Shown here: positions 30,191 to 38,122 of the stretch, one piece after another
Layout of the letters: every line of letters begins with the position of its first letter
Numbering within the stretch: position 1 is the first letter of the stretch
IMG/VR virus record: IMGVR_UViG_3300010391_000252
Location: 1 to 42,784 of that record
DNA length: 42,784 nt
Reading direction: 5' to 3' (one strand)
Source: a virus
Program-made: the position numbers and the translations under genes
Notes under the pieces: generated by a model
Told to the model about the DNA's origin: nothing
The model's input: the letters and a program-made list of their open reading frames with translations, nothing else
Database searches by the model: none

Positions 30191-30338
30191 ATGGACAGCC
30201 AGCCCCTACACGTACATACACACAATCTCTCTCCCCTTTTGTCTAAGGCCTTTGCGCTATAGGACTACGCAAATGGCATAGGGGGATTCGGGGGTAGGAC
30301 GGTTGACAGGCGAGGGGGCTTGGAGTAGGGTAGCGGCG

Positions 30339-30542
30339 ATGGTGAAGAAGGGTGTTGGTCGAAAGACTTGTACCCCCCAGCGTTGCTCCCGGTGTGGCCA
30401 CGAACGGCAACAGGGCGCAGGGGGGTATCGGTATTGGCGTCGAGGGGTAGCCTACTGTGATGGGTGTGCTAGCCAGCCTGGCCCATGGATGCTGGGACCC
30501 GGGTGGGCGAGGTACTCCCCGGCTGTGATGGAGGACTTCTAG
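30339..30542 (+). CDS. Zinc-ribbon protein, 67 aa
   Basis: MVKKGVGRKTCTPQRCSRCG then HERQQGAGGYRYWRRGVAYC DGC (C-x-x-C ... C-x-x-C). ATG 30339 is preferred; an upstream in-frame TTG at 30303 is weaker. Its stop overlaps the next GTG start. Basic and likely DNA- or RNA-binding. Confidence 0.55.
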   Translation: MVKKGVGRKTCTPQRCSRCGHERQQGAGGYRYWRRGVAYCDGCASQPGPWMLGPGWARYSPAVMEDF

Positions 30543-31051
30543 TGGAAGACTACGGCATAAAGGCCATACTCTGTGGACATTGTGGGGCCTATGTCAGGGA
30601 AGGTACCCAAGATGTTTACGCTGACTGTCATCCCTGTCCCTCTCCCATGCGACCCGATGGAGGGACGGACCCCTTTCTTGCGCTGGAGGATGCGTGGTGG
30701 AACCCCGTGCTCAAGAAAATGGTTGATGCAATGCCGGAGACCCTGGCGGACATGTGTGTGCCGGGAAGGCGAGTTTTGGGGACTGACATCTGTCCCGTCA
30801 CTGTCGAGGCCCGAAGCTCTGTCGTCAAGCTGGGAGGGCTAGCCACCATGGGTCCTCCTCCAGACCCCACGACCAAAGCAGCCTCGCCCTCGGATGTCCT
30901 ACGGGAGCGGGAGGACCGCGCCCAAGAGCTCCTCGACTCTACCCCCGAGTCTACCCTGCTCATCATGTACAAGCTCCTCTATGCGAGGGGTGTGCGTATC
31001 ACGACCATCGACCATGACATCAAGCAGGCCATAGGGCGCGAGGAAACCTAG
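30542..31051 (+). CDS. Hypothetical zinc-binding protein, 169 aa
   Basis: GTG at 30542 overlaps the upstream stop (TAGTG) and has GGAGG seven bases ahead. N-terminus holds ILCGHCGAYVREG and CHPC, suggesting a zinc site; the middle is helical, and the C-terminal part (SDVLREREDRAQELLDSTPE, TTIDHDIKQAIGREET) is a charged helical region. Function unknown. Confidence 0.55.
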   Translation: MEDYGIKAILCGHCGAYVREGTQDVYADCHPCPSPMRPDGGTDPFLALEDAWWNPVLKKMVDAMPETLADMCVPGRRVLGTDICPVTVEARSSVVKLGGLATMGPPPDPTTKAASPSDVLREREDRAQELLDSTPESTLLIMYKLLYARGVRITTIDHDIKQAIGREET

Positions 31052-31121
31052 TGGGTTGCTGGTGGCCCTGGGTCTATCGGACTCTGGTAGTTAGCCTGGT
31101 CATTGCAGCGTGGAGGTGTGC

Positions 31122-31448
31122 GTGACGAAGGGTGAGGAGATCGTGGCGGCGTGGCGGAATGCGCACGTGCCATCTGTAGGTGGGAGTCTGAAACACCGCG
31201 AGTATAGCGCGACCGACCTCGCCTGTCGGATCGACGAGGCGTTGGTGGAGGCTAGTCCACCACCGTTGACGGCCACGGGCCTGATGATGACCTTGGATCA
31301 GACACAAGTGTGGTTACAGGACCACAACAACGCCCTGATCGAGCGGTGTGCAAGTACAGCTGAGGAGTACTCCTACGAAGACACGTCAGCGGTAGAACAG
31401 CAATATGGGATCGCCGCTGCTATCCGGGCGTTGAAGGGAAAGGCTTGA
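31122..31448 (+). CDS. Hypothetical helical protein, 108 aa
   Basis: GTG at 31122 has GGAGG five bases ahead; a GTG twelve bases earlier is possible. Starts MTKGEEIVAAWRNAHVPSVG and has TLDQTQVWLQDHNNALIERC. Helical, acidic. No family recognised. A GGTAGTT word at 31086-31092 in the gap resembles the motif before other genes. Confidence 0.5.
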   Translation: MTKGEEIVAAWRNAHVPSVGGSLKHREYSATDLACRIDEALVEASPPPLTATGLMMTLDQTQVWLQDHNNALIERCASTAEEYSYEDTSAVEQQYGIAAAIRALKGKA

Positions 31449-31452
31449 CACT

Positions 31453-32076
31453 ATGGCTACGAACAAGGAAGAAAACCCCCCGGTGTCGCGCGCAACGTCA
31501 AGTGCGGCTGAGGAGTGTCGAAGGGATATCGACGCGTGGTTCGAGTCGTATTCAGAAATGACAGCTATTCCTGACCTCGTCTCCCGCCTCCTTCCCGTCT
31601 ATGAGCGAGCACAGCGCCCCAACGATGCTGAATTGCTCGATGCGTATCATGCAGTGACCGAACGAGCCGACCGTGCCGAGGCCGCTTTGGAAGCCGAAGC
31701 CGGTCGCATCGAGGAGCTGGGCACCAAGCTCGAAGAGGCCGAAGCTGCACGAGACAAGCTCCGCAACACCTGGAAGCTTGCTCTTGTCAACGAGGAGCTT
31801 TCTGCCCGACGGCTCGAAGAGGCCGATCGGCGACTTTCCGAAATGTCGGCGGGCGGCGACAGCAACTTTAACGCGTACATCAGCGATCTGCACTTCCGTC
31901 TGCACGAAGCTGAGGCCGCATGCGTGGTGAAGGATGAGGCGTTGCGGGCCTGTGTGATTGTTACCTCACAGGGACAGCCATGCTACCGCACAGCCGACGA
32001 TGTTCCACAGGGGATGCCGAGGAAGGTTGAGCGCATCGTTCGTGCAGCTCTCGCCGTCGGGAAGAAGGAAGAGTGA
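31453..32076 (+). CDS. Coiled-coil protein, 207 aa
   Basis: The central ~80 residues form a coiled coil (ERADRAEAALEAEAGRIEEL, GTKLEEAEAARDKLRNTWKL) with heptads of Ala/Leu. A C-terminal segment has CYRTADDVPQGMPRKVERIV. Typical of phage accessory proteins; function unknown. Confidence 0.6.
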   Translation: MATNKEENPPVSRATSSAAEECRRDIDAWFESYSEMTAIPDLVSRLLPVYERAQRPNDAELLDAYHAVTERADRAEAALEAEAGRIEELGTKLEEAEAARDKLRNTWKLALVNEELSARRLEEADRRLSEMSAGGDSNFNAYISDLHFRLHEAEAACVVKDEALRACVIVTSQGQPCYRTADDVPQGMPRKVERIVRAALAVGKKEE

Positions 32077-32216
32077 TGGAATTAAACAATCTCTACGAAC
32101 GGGTGAAGATTCTTGAGGCTGTGATGCTCTATTTGTTACAGCAATTGCCATTGACGGTGAGACATAGTGATGAATGGCAACAGCTGCATAGGGGAAGAGA
32201 CGAGGGGACGACATGA
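32076..32216 (+). CDS. Hypothetical protein, 46 aa
   Basis: MELNNLYERVKILEAVMLYL then LQQLPLTVRHSDEWQQ: one amphipathic helix. Start overlaps the upstream stop (TGATG) and stop overlaps the next start (ATGA). Function unknown. Confidence 0.5.
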   Translation: MELNNLYERVKILEAVMLYLLQQLPLTVRHSDEWQQLHRGRDEGTT

Positions 32217-32962
32217 TCTGCCTTCACTGTGACAAGATCATCAATCAGCCCTGTCTGAATTGCGCGGCGCTGGAGGCTAAACTAGCTGACTCTACCGCCT
32301 ATTGTTCTGGTGAGTGGCCGTGTGAGGCTTCGACGGCTGCGGCATCGTTGGAGCGTGAGAGAAACGGCCTTGAAGCCCACCTCGCCACGATGCGAGCGGC
32401 ACTGGAGCAAGCTCAACGACTACTCGACATTTCATCACTACCGCACGAAAGTTGGCGCGAAGGGATGGAAGCTATCCACGCCGCTCTCGCCTCCGACGCC
32501 GGGTCGAGTACGGCATTTCGCTCAGATTGCCTCCCAGCCAATCAACAAGAAATGCCGTGTACCAATTGTGGTACGTTGTTGGAGGAGCGCGACGGGTTGC
32601 GAGAAGATGTAGACGGCCTTACGCATACCCTCGATGGGTTGCGGCGGGAGCGGGATGAGTTGTGGAATGCCGGCTTCTCCGTATCTGCCGATGCCGAGCG
32701 TGAACGCCAGCGCGCCGACGCTCTCCAAGCCCGCCTCGCACTTGCAATCCCTGGCACGAAGATCACGCTCGACGATTACACGACTCTCCAAGCCCGCGTG
32801 GCGACGCTCTCGGCGGCGCTTGAGGTCTATGCTGCTCCTGCGTTCTGGGGGTATCGCGACCAAGAACGGGGCGGGCAGTCGTTCTACACTAGCGACGCTG
32901 TGATGGATGGCGGGGCAAAGGCTGGCGCCGCCCTCGACGCGGAACCGAAGGGGACGCCATGA
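32213..32962 (+). CDS. Coiled-coil protein with zinc knuckles, 249 aa
   Basis: Starts MICLHCDKIINQPCLNCAAL with paired C-x-x-C, then coiled coil (SLERERNGLEAHLATMRAAL), a second knuckle (PCTNCGTLLEERDGL) and another coiled coil (LDGLRRERDELWN). Similar in plan to the gene two upstream. Function unknown; perhaps a scaffold for other early proteins. Confidence 0.55.
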   Translation: MICLHCDKIINQPCLNCAALEAKLADSTAYCSGEWPCEASTAAASLERERNGLEAHLATMRAALEQAQRLLDISSLPHESWREGMEAIHAALASDAGSSTAFRSDCLPANQQEMPCTNCGTLLEERDGLREDVDGLTHTLDGLRRERDELWNAGFSVSADAERERQRADALQARLALAIPGTKITLDDYTTLQARVATLSAALEVYAAPAFWGYRDQERGGQSFYTSDAVMDGGAKAGAALDAEPKGTP

Positions 32963-33063
32963 CAGATTTTGAGATTGTCTGTGTTGCCTTTGGATTCGTG
33001 TTGGGGTTCATCGTAGGCGGCGGGTACGTTCAATGGCTTTGGTATCCAAAGGCAAAATCATGA
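32959..33063 (+). CDS. Membrane microprotein, 34 aa
   Basis: MTDFEIVCVAFGFVLGFIVG then GGYVQWLWYPKAKS: a single membrane helix with a basic C-terminus. Overlaps both neighbours by four bases (ATGA). Confidence 0.5.
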   Translation: MTDFEIVCVAFGFVLGFIVGGGYVQWLWYPKAKS

Positions 33064-33269
33064 CCCACGTATGCTACCCCCGGCGAGCCTGGGCCCTGCT
33101 TGAGGCCATCGTTGCCCTGTCCGACGGCGTCACCCCCAAGCAGTGCGCGTGGTGCGGGAGCAAGGGAAAGGACGTGGACCACCACAGTGGATGCTTCTAT
33201 GCGGCCCTCTGCGCGGCGGCGGCGGCGGAGGATGTGAAATCGAAACCTAACCCCAAGAAAGGCAAATGA
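33060..33269 (+). CDS. Small Cys/His protein, 69 aa
   Basis: MTHVCYPRRAWALLEAIVAL, with CAWCGSKGKDVDHHSGCFYA: C-x-x-C ... DHH ... C, a possible zinc site. Lys-rich end. Overlaps neighbours (ATGA). Confidence 0.55.
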   Translation: MTHVCYPRRAWALLEAIVALSDGVTPKQCAWCGSKGKDVDHHSGCFYAALCAAAAAEDVKSKPNPKKGK

Positions 33270-33670
33270 TGAACCCCACCATCAAGCAACTGATCGCCCT
33301 CTTCCTCTGTACCGCTGCCATGGGACTTCTGCTCCTCTGGCCCGTTCTCGCCCGTGCTTCGGGCCCCCGGCGTCTCGTCTTTAACCAAACCGCGGACTGT
33401 CCTTTCGTGGCTCGATGGGAGGTTGCCTATGCCCCTGTTGCCACAGCCACCAGCGAACCCACCTCAGCTGCAGCTCGGGTATTCGTGGAGAACGCTGCCC
33501 CGGTCGTCTGTGGGAATGGCTCTACAACCATTCAGGGCTTCGTGGGGATCGGTGCCACCCGGTTCTGGCTCCGAGCCGTGGCCACAGACGGACAGGTCTC
33601 TCTCTGGTCTAACTCAGTGGATGCCCCTCTCCCTTTCGCGGCGCCTGCCCTCGTTTCTGTCGGCGGATGA
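33266..33670 (+). CDS. Exported fibronectin-III-like protein, about 134 aa
   Basis: Signal peptide or anchor (KQLIALFLCTAAMGLLLLWP, cleaved near ARA) followed by one beta-sandwich (RRLVFNQTADCPFVARWEVA ... RFWLRAVATDGQVSLWSNSV). The final W-x-N-S pattern is typical of FnIII domains. Likely displayed outside the cytoplasmic membrane; role unknown. Confidence 0.6.
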   Translation: MMNPTIKQLIALFLCTAAMGLLLLWPVLARASGPRRLVFNQTADCPFVARWEVAYAPVATATSEPTSAAARVFVENAAPVVCGNGSTTIQGFVGIGATRFWLRAVATDGQVSLWSNSVDAPLPFAAPALVSVGG

Positions 33671-33683
33671 GGGTAGAGAAGCT

Positions 33684-33926
33684 ATGCCGAGTGATGAGAT
33701 TGTGTCGGAAGTGAGTGCAGCGCCCCAACCCAAGGCAGCCCGAATGGCTGACAGGCTGAGAGCGTTACAGGGGATTGCCTGCCTACCGCTGCATTCCACC
33801 CTTCATCGGGTGCTAGGGTACCTCTGTGCAATATGTGCACATGATGCCTGCACGGATACCCTGTGCGACTGCGAGTGCCACGTGATCACGGACCCTGATC
33901 CCTTCCCTGTAGCCCTGGCTGCTTAA
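33684..33926 (+). CDS. Cysteine-rich small protein, 80 aa
   Basis: MPSDEIVSEVSAAPQPKAAR, then YLCAICAHDACTDTLCDCEC H. Six cysteines in 20 residues suggest a metal cluster. Start is the first ATG after the previous stop; the next ATG overlaps this stop (TAATG). Confidence 0.5.
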   Translation: MPSDEIVSEVSAAPQPKAARMADRLRALQGIACLPLHSTLHRVLGYLCAICAHDACTDTLCDCECHVITDPDPFPVALAA

Positions 33927-34105
33927 TGGACCTCTTTATCCTTCCCCCCGAGATTGACGGGTCCCCGTGCATACGAGGCCACCAGAAAACCTGGTACCCC
34001 AGAGGGCATCGGTGGATGTGCAAGCTCTGTATGTTGGTGATGCAGAACGCGCGGAGGAGACGGAAGCGGATGGTGGTGTTGAGGGAAGAGCGAAAGAGAG
34101 CCTAG
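33926..34105 (+). CDS. Basic protein, 59 aa
   Basis: MDLFILPPEIDGSPCIRGHQ, with CKLCMLVMQNARRRRKRMVV. One C-x-x-C and a strongly basic tail, just before the small terminase. Possibly DNA binding. Confidence 0.5.
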   Translation: MDLFILPPEIDGSPCIRGHQKTWYPRGHRWMCKLCMLVMQNARRRRKRMVVLREERKRA

Positions 34106-34107
34106 CC

Positions 34108-34701
34108 ATGGAAACCCACTTCGACGCTATCCTCGAGGATGAGACCCTCCTCGCTCCCGACGATATCACTGCACTACGACCTATCGAGTCTGCAGTGTTG
34201 GGCAAAGCCTTCGAAGGCAAGCAGGTTGAGATCATCGCCAAGGAACTCGACCGTAGTATTGGGGCGATTCGCACCATCATGCGGAAGCCCGCTTTCCACG
34301 CGGCCGTACGCGCCGTTCAGGAGAACCAAGCCCGGGAAATCGCCCGAGGAGAGTTCGGTGTCATGGCCTTCTTCAAGTCGAAGTCGATGGGGGCCGCGAA
34401 ACGACTCTATCGGCTCTCCAAGGATTGCGAAGATGACCGGGTCAGCCTCACAGCCAACCTAGAGCTCTTGAAGTTCGCCGGGATACGCCAGCCAGCCCCC
34501 CAGGTCACTGAGAACATCGACCGGCTGATAGACCAGTTTACGGCTGCCGAGTCGATAGCCTTTGCGGAACGTCGGGAATGGCCCACCCGCTTCACAGACC
34601 AGTTGGCCAGACTCTCTGTCAATGTGATTCGGGAGCATGAGCAGAGGGGTATGCTCCCCACTGTAGAAGACGCAAAAACGGGCGAATTCGACCCTACTTG
34701 A
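34108..34701 (+). CDS. Small terminase subunit
   Basis: 197 residues from ATG 34108. N-terminal HTH: AVLGKAFEGKQVEIIAKELD then RSIGAIRTIMRKPAFHAAV. The middle (REIARGEFGVMAFFKSKSMG, AAKRLYRLSKDCEDDRVSLT, ANLELLKFAGIRQPAP) is the oligomerisation region pattern of TerS proteins. It recognises the packaging site and passes DNA to the large subunit. Gene order TerS - two genes - TerL supports the call. Confidence 0.75.
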   Translation: METHFDAILEDETLLAPDDITALRPIESAVLGKAFEGKQVEIIAKELDRSIGAIRTIMRKPAFHAAVRAVQENQAREIARGEFGVMAFFKSKSMGAAKRLYRLSKDCEDDRVSLTANLELLKFAGIRQPAPQVTENIDRLIDQFTAAESIAFAERREWPTRFTDQLARLSVNVIREHEQRGMLPTVEDAKTGEFDPT

Positions 34702-34733
34702 CGGGGCCTTGGGGCCTTGGGACCCTGTCTCCC

Positions 34734-34835
34734 ATGCGCCCTCCCCTTCGTCGTCCAAAGCCTCGTCCCCTTGGTGAGGAGCCCGACTTCGATGCAGATG
34801 GGTTTGACCCATTTCCCCCGGCCCCTGCCCGCTAG
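34734..34835 (+). CDS. Possible Pro/Arg-rich microprotein, 33 aa
   Basis: MRPPLRRPKPRPLGEEPDFD then ADGFDPFPPAPAR. Lies in the 168-base gap after TerS. No Shine-Dalgarno, so this is weak. Confidence 0.25.
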   Translation: MRPPLRRPKPRPLGEEPDFDADGFDPFPPAPAR

Positions 34836-34858
34836 CCCCTCCTAGCCTTCCTCTGGCA

Positions 34859-34866
34859 TAGTAGTC
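34859..34866 (+). promoter_or_regulatory. Recurring motif TAGTAGTC before the 112-aa gene
   Basis: The gap 34836-34869 reads like that at 38052-38122 (ctagccc ... cttcc ... gg-at-gtagtc). Possible late promoter element close to the start codon. Confidence 0.25.
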
Positions 34867-34869
34867 ACC

Positions 34870-35208
34870 ATGGATAGGCAAGATGATCGATTCCTTTGGT
34901 TCACTCTTCAGAATGGGGTTACGGCCCCCAACGACGGGGCATGGACCCGATTGAAGGGCCGCCACCCTGTCCATGTGACCATCGAAGGGACCTTTGCGGC
35001 CTCAGCCCGCATCCTTGGTTCCAACAATCCGAACCAGCCTCTGGATTCCTTCAACGATGCCCCGGTAGTCGATGGGGTGACCCACGGTGGCCCGACGACG
35101 GTCAAGGTCGACACCCCCTACGAATGGATCAAGGTCCAGGTGACAGCCTACACCTCAGGCGCGCTCTCGGCCTTTGTCCGGAGTGGCCAGGGACCCGACT
35201 CGTGCTAA
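34870..35208 (+). CDS. Beta-rich small protein, 112 aa
   Basis: MDRQDDRFLWFTLQNGVTAP, HPVHVTIEGTFAASARILGS, PTTVKVDTPYEWIKVQVTAY. A single beta-sandwich pattern of the type seen in small virion or decoration proteins. Its stop overlaps the start of the next gene. Confidence 0.6.
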   Translation: MDRQDDRFLWFTLQNGVTAPNDGAWTRLKGRHPVHVTIEGTFAASARILGSNNPNQPLDSFNDAPVVDGVTHGGPTTVKVDTPYEWIKVQVTAYTSGALSAFVRSGQGPDSC

Positions 35209-36473
35209 GGCTCGCCCTCGTACTCTTGCTAGCGTTGGTCGGGGGTGTCCATGCCGACACCATCCACGAGGCAGGTCTTCACGTGTGGCCCTTTGGCCAG
35301 ATGCGGATTGGTCCCCTTCAGTTTGCGGACCTCCTTTCTCCCTGCAAAAGTGGGACAGAGACCTACTGCTCCGATTGCAATCAGACTGATCCATGTACAG
35401 GTGGCGGAACCGGAGCGTGGTCCCAGTGCATCAACGGGACATGGTCCTGTGTATCTGGCGTGGGAGGTGGAAGTGGCAATGTCACCGGGAATGGCCCCGT
35501 GATGATTGGGGAGATTGCGGTCTTCTGTAACCCCTTCGGTACATGTATCGAGGGTATTGGGGTTCCTGGTCTCTGTAGTACCAACACCGAAGCAGCGCGA
35601 GGCGTGGATACCTTTGGAGCGGCGGATGGGTGCCATGAGGTTGCGGATGGAGATGGTGCGGGTGCGGCTACCTCCCTCAACCTCACCGTTGACCCTGCCA
35701 ACTGCACACCACCAGACCTCGCGGTGGGGATCGACGTAACGGGAGCAGCTCAGTGCGTCTCGTCAACTACGACGACATCAACCACTACGACCACCACTAC
35801 AACCACCACTACAACCACCACACTTACCCCCAGCGGTGATGGCTTAGGCTTCCATTCCAACCGCTGGTACGTCAACAAAGAGTCTTCTGGCGCTGGAAGT
35901 TCTTCGCGCACCTTTCCCGCAGGCTTAGGATTCATGTGCTTGTTTCAGCTAGATGGTCGCGTCCATACTTTTAACAAGATTGGGGTACGCTCAGGGGCAA
36001 CTGTAGGGAATGATACAATCCTAGGCATATACCTGATAGACCCTGACGATATGTCAGTAGATGCCATTCTTGTTGATTCTGGCGTGTTGGCTGCAGGGAA
36101 CGCCGCCTCGTCTACCTTTACTGAAGCTACGATAAGCTTTACGACCACCGCGGCACAGACGTTAATCGGCTTAGCAGTCGTAAATGTAGAAGCAGCCGCA
36201 ACTACAATCTTTTCTATTGGAACGGGAGGGGGACAACACTCTCCTGGTATGCTAGGAGCTAACCACCCCTCACAACTTGCAGCGGCAGGGGGCGAAGGTG
36301 CAACAGGTGCTGGAACAGCGATTCCTAATAATTGCTACGGTGTTACCGGGCAACAGGGAGCAACAGCATTACCGTCGGTAGGAAGTTGGATTCTACTCAA
36401 CACTTCAACGCATTCCCCTTTGACATTCTCCGACACCGGCGCTGTCTGGATTCGTGCTTTATCGACACCGTAG
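35202..36473 (+). CDS. Exported fibre-like protein with poly-threonine linker
   Basis: GTG at 35202 overlaps the preceding stop region; the frame is open further up but that part is out-of-frame shadow of the previous gene. The 423-residue product starts with a clear signal peptide (MLRLALVLLLALVGGVHA), then a Cys/Gly-rich domain, a linker of 18 Thr with one Ser (about 187-205; TTTTSTTTTT...), then a ~215-residue beta-rich head (FNKIGVRSGATVGNDTILGI, TLIGLAVVNVEAAATTIFSI). DNA after the linker is markedly more A/T-rich. A receptor-binding or surface adhesin role is likely. Confidence 0.6.
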   Translation: MLRLALVLLLALVGGVHADTIHEAGLHVWPFGQMRIGPLQFADLLSPCKSGTETYCSDCNQTDPCTGGGTGAWSQCINGTWSCVSGVGGGSGNVTGNGPVMIGEIAVFCNPFGTCIEGIGVPGLCSTNTEAARGVDTFGAADGCHEVADGDGAGAATSLNLTVDPANCTPPDLAVGIDVTGAAQCVSSTTTTSTTTTTTTTTTTTTTLTPSGDGLGFHSNRWYVNKESSGAGSSSRTFPAGLGFMCLFQLDGRVHTFNKIGVRSGATVGNDTILGIYLIDPDDMSVDAILVDSGVLAAGNAASSTFTEATISFTTTAAQTLIGLAVVNVEAAATTIFSIGTGGGQHSPGMLGANHPSQLAAAGGEGATGAGTAIPNNCYGVTGQQGATALPSVGSWILLNTSTHSPLTFSDTGAVWIRALSTP

Positions 36474-36477
36474 CCCT

Positions 36478-37236
36478 ATGACCCAAGGCCTCCGCCTAGA
36501 CCTTCCCCCTGGCGAGGAACACCGCTTGAGGGCCGTATCGCGCCTCCGAGCTATCCGTGCCGCCAACGAGGAGAAATACGCTGCCCACCCCTGGCCCTTT
36601 CTCTGTGAAGCCGTCTACACTTTCGATCCCTTCGCAAACGAGCAAGGGGGCGGGATTCACAAGTACCCTGGGGACTCCATCAAGGACCCCTCACCCTCGT
36701 GTGACTGTCGAGAGGGCGGCTGTATCAACTACCTTGAGCATGTCGTCAACGTCTGGTTCGCTAACACCCGTACTGCCTGGCCCAAGTCCCGACGGTTAAT
36801 TACGTCGTGGACCATGATCGCTCTCCACGTGTGGCTCGCCCGCTACCGACCCGGCCAGGTGATAGCGTTCGTCTCTCGCAAGCAAGGCCAAAACGAGGAT
36901 GAAGGGGCCGCCGAGCTCGTCAAGCGTGCTCGGTTCATCGAGGATCACCTCCCTGCGGAGGTCCAGCCTCGTGAGACCAAGCGTACGTGGTGCCGGACGT
37001 GGTACTCTCACAACAACTCGACGATCTTGGGGGTAGCTCAGGGAGCGGACCAGCTAAGACAGTTAGCAATCTCAGCTTGGTTCGGGGACGAGTTTGCGTT
37101 CTGGGAGGCCGCTGCGACAACATACGCAGCTAGCATACCAGCGTTAGAGGGCGGCGGGAGAGTTACTTTGGTATCTACTGCTAATCCTAGCTTTTTTAAG
37201 CAACTGGTGATGGATGAGTGGCATACAGGTACATAA
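36478..37236 (+). CDS. Large terminase subunit, N-terminal ATPase half
   Basis: Powers DNA packaging. 252 residues: adenine-binding region, deviant Walker A (TRTAWPKSRRLITSW, ~98-112), a helix with DEGAAELVKRARFIEDHLP, Walker B AWFGDEFAFWE (D204-E205) and coupling motif VTLVSTANPSFF (~229-240). It stops at MDEWHTGT, exactly where family members continue into the linker and nuclease domain, found 2.6 kb downstream at 39804. Start ATG 36478; an upstream GTG at 36454 would overlap the previous gene. Confidence 0.85.
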   Translation: MTQGLRLDLPPGEEHRLRAVSRLRAIRAANEEKYAAHPWPFLCEAVYTFDPFANEQGGGIHKYPGDSIKDPSPSCDCREGGCINYLEHVVNVWFANTRTAWPKSRRLITSWTMIALHVWLARYRPGQVIAFVSRKQGQNEDEGAAELVKRARFIEDHLPAEVQPRETKRTWCRTWYSHNNSTILGVAQGADQLRQLAISAWFGDEFAFWEAAATTYAASIPALEGGGRVTLVSTANPSFFKQLVMDEWHTGT

Positions 37237-37685
37237 TGGGACGACCTAAGGGTAGTTGGAAGGGAAAAGCGAACCCACGGTGGGCTGATGGGATTAGGTA
37301 CACCAACGGCTACCGAATACGGTATTGCCCCGACCATCCTTATGAAGTTGAGGGGTACGTTCCCGAGCATCGTTTGATTGCTGAGTGGGCATTAGGTCGG
37401 GTATTGGCCCCCATCAACCAAATCCACCATGTCAACGAGGTCAAGGATGATAACAGCCCTGGGAACCTTGTAGTATGTGAAGACCAGGCTTACCACTACC
37501 TCCTACACACGCGAGCGAGGGCAGTCCGAGCAGGCTTCCCTGCCCCCTACCGTCGTTGTCCTTACTGCAAGAGGTACGATGACCCGGTTGGAATGCGACC
37601 TAGATGCGGTGGGCGCGTCTATGCCCACCAGAAATGTCATGCCGCCTACGAGTTGGCCCGGTACCACCGATGTCAGGCAGCCTAA
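37236..37685 (+). CDS. HNH homing endonuclease at the left end of the cassette
   Basis: Starts inside the terminase stop (TAATGG). 149 residues: GRPKGSWKGKANPRWADGIR, YVPEHRLIAEWALGR, then NQIHHVNEVKDDNSPGNLVV (HH...N...NL, HNH_3 pattern) and a C-terminal zinc finger (CPYCKRYDDPVGMRPRCGGR, HQKCH). Typical of intron- or intergenic homing enzymes. Confidence 0.88.
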   Translation: MGRPKGSWKGKANPRWADGIRYTNGYRIRYCPDHPYEVEGYVPEHRLIAEWALGRVLAPINQIHHVNEVKDDNSPGNLVVCEDQAYHYLLHTRARAVRAGFPAPYRRCPYCKRYDDPVGMRPRCGGRVYAHQKCHAAYELARYHRCQAA

Positions 37686-37687
37686 CC

Positions 37688-37882
37688 ATGCGTGCGAAGG
37701 AATACGAAGTGTTCCACCGTGCTGTAGAGGAGGGGGCTGCTTACCGAGCCCATCGCTTTTGGAAGTACAGGGATGATAGCCCCCCTGACTACCTCAACGA
37801 GTTGGTAGAAGCCATCGTGCAGGGAGTCGTGGACAATGTCTGTGAATGGTTTACATTTCCCGAGGACGTGAAGGATGAGTGA
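37688..37882 (+). CDS. Hypothetical helical protein, 64 aa
   Basis: MRAKEYEVFHRAVEEGAAYR then AHRFWKYRDDSPPDYLNELV. Acidic C-terminus. Overlaps the next gene by eight bases. First passenger gene after the HNH gene in the terminase-splitting cassette. Confidence 0.55.
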   Translation: MRAKEYEVFHRAVEEGAAYRAHRFWKYRDDSPPDYLNELVEAIVQGVVDNVCEWFTFPEDVKDE

Positions 37883-38051
37883 GGGAGAGGGGGAGGGGGT
37901 TCCTAAGTATGGTTGGCGAGGCTCCGATCCCCAGTGCATCAGCTGTGGGCGGGAAGTCGTCGCCATGACCAACGGTGTCCAACCCCTCTTCTGTGACGAG
38001 TGTACCGAGCGCTGGGAGAAGGCCTACACTGACGGCAAGTTCTTGGGCTGA
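37875..38051 (+). CDS. Zinc-ribbon protein, 58 aa
   Basis: MSEGEGEGVPKYGWRGSDPQ then CISCGREVVAMTNGVQPLFC DECTERWEKAY: C-x-x-C-x15-C-x-x-C zinc ribbon. Inside the cassette. Function unknown. Confidence 0.6.
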   Translation: MSEGEGEGVPKYGWRGSDPQCISCGREVVAMTNGVQPLFCDECTERWEKAYTDGKFLG

Positions 38052-38087
38052 TCCCCCTAGCCCTCTTGCTGCCTTCCATGGGGGAAT

Positions 38088-38095
38088 GGTAGTCT
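38088..38095 (+). promoter_or_regulatory. Recurring motif GGTAGTCT
   Basis: In the 71-base gap before the 109-aa gene. The flanking sequence (cttgctg ... 18 bases ... TAGTCT) could be a weak promoter, giving the cassette genes their own transcript. Confidence 0.28.
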
Positions 38096-38122
38096 CCCTT
38101 TACCAACTAGGAGGCCTCCTCT

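Noticed and set aside
35756-35822. Repeated ACN triplets as a CRISPR or satellite repeat
   Set aside because: The repeats are in frame, encode threonine, and have no spacers.
37190-37240. Intein explanation for the terminase split
   Set aside because: The first half ends in a stop codon directly, there is no N-terminal Cys/Ser splice block or C-terminal His-Asn, and the HNH gene has its own start.
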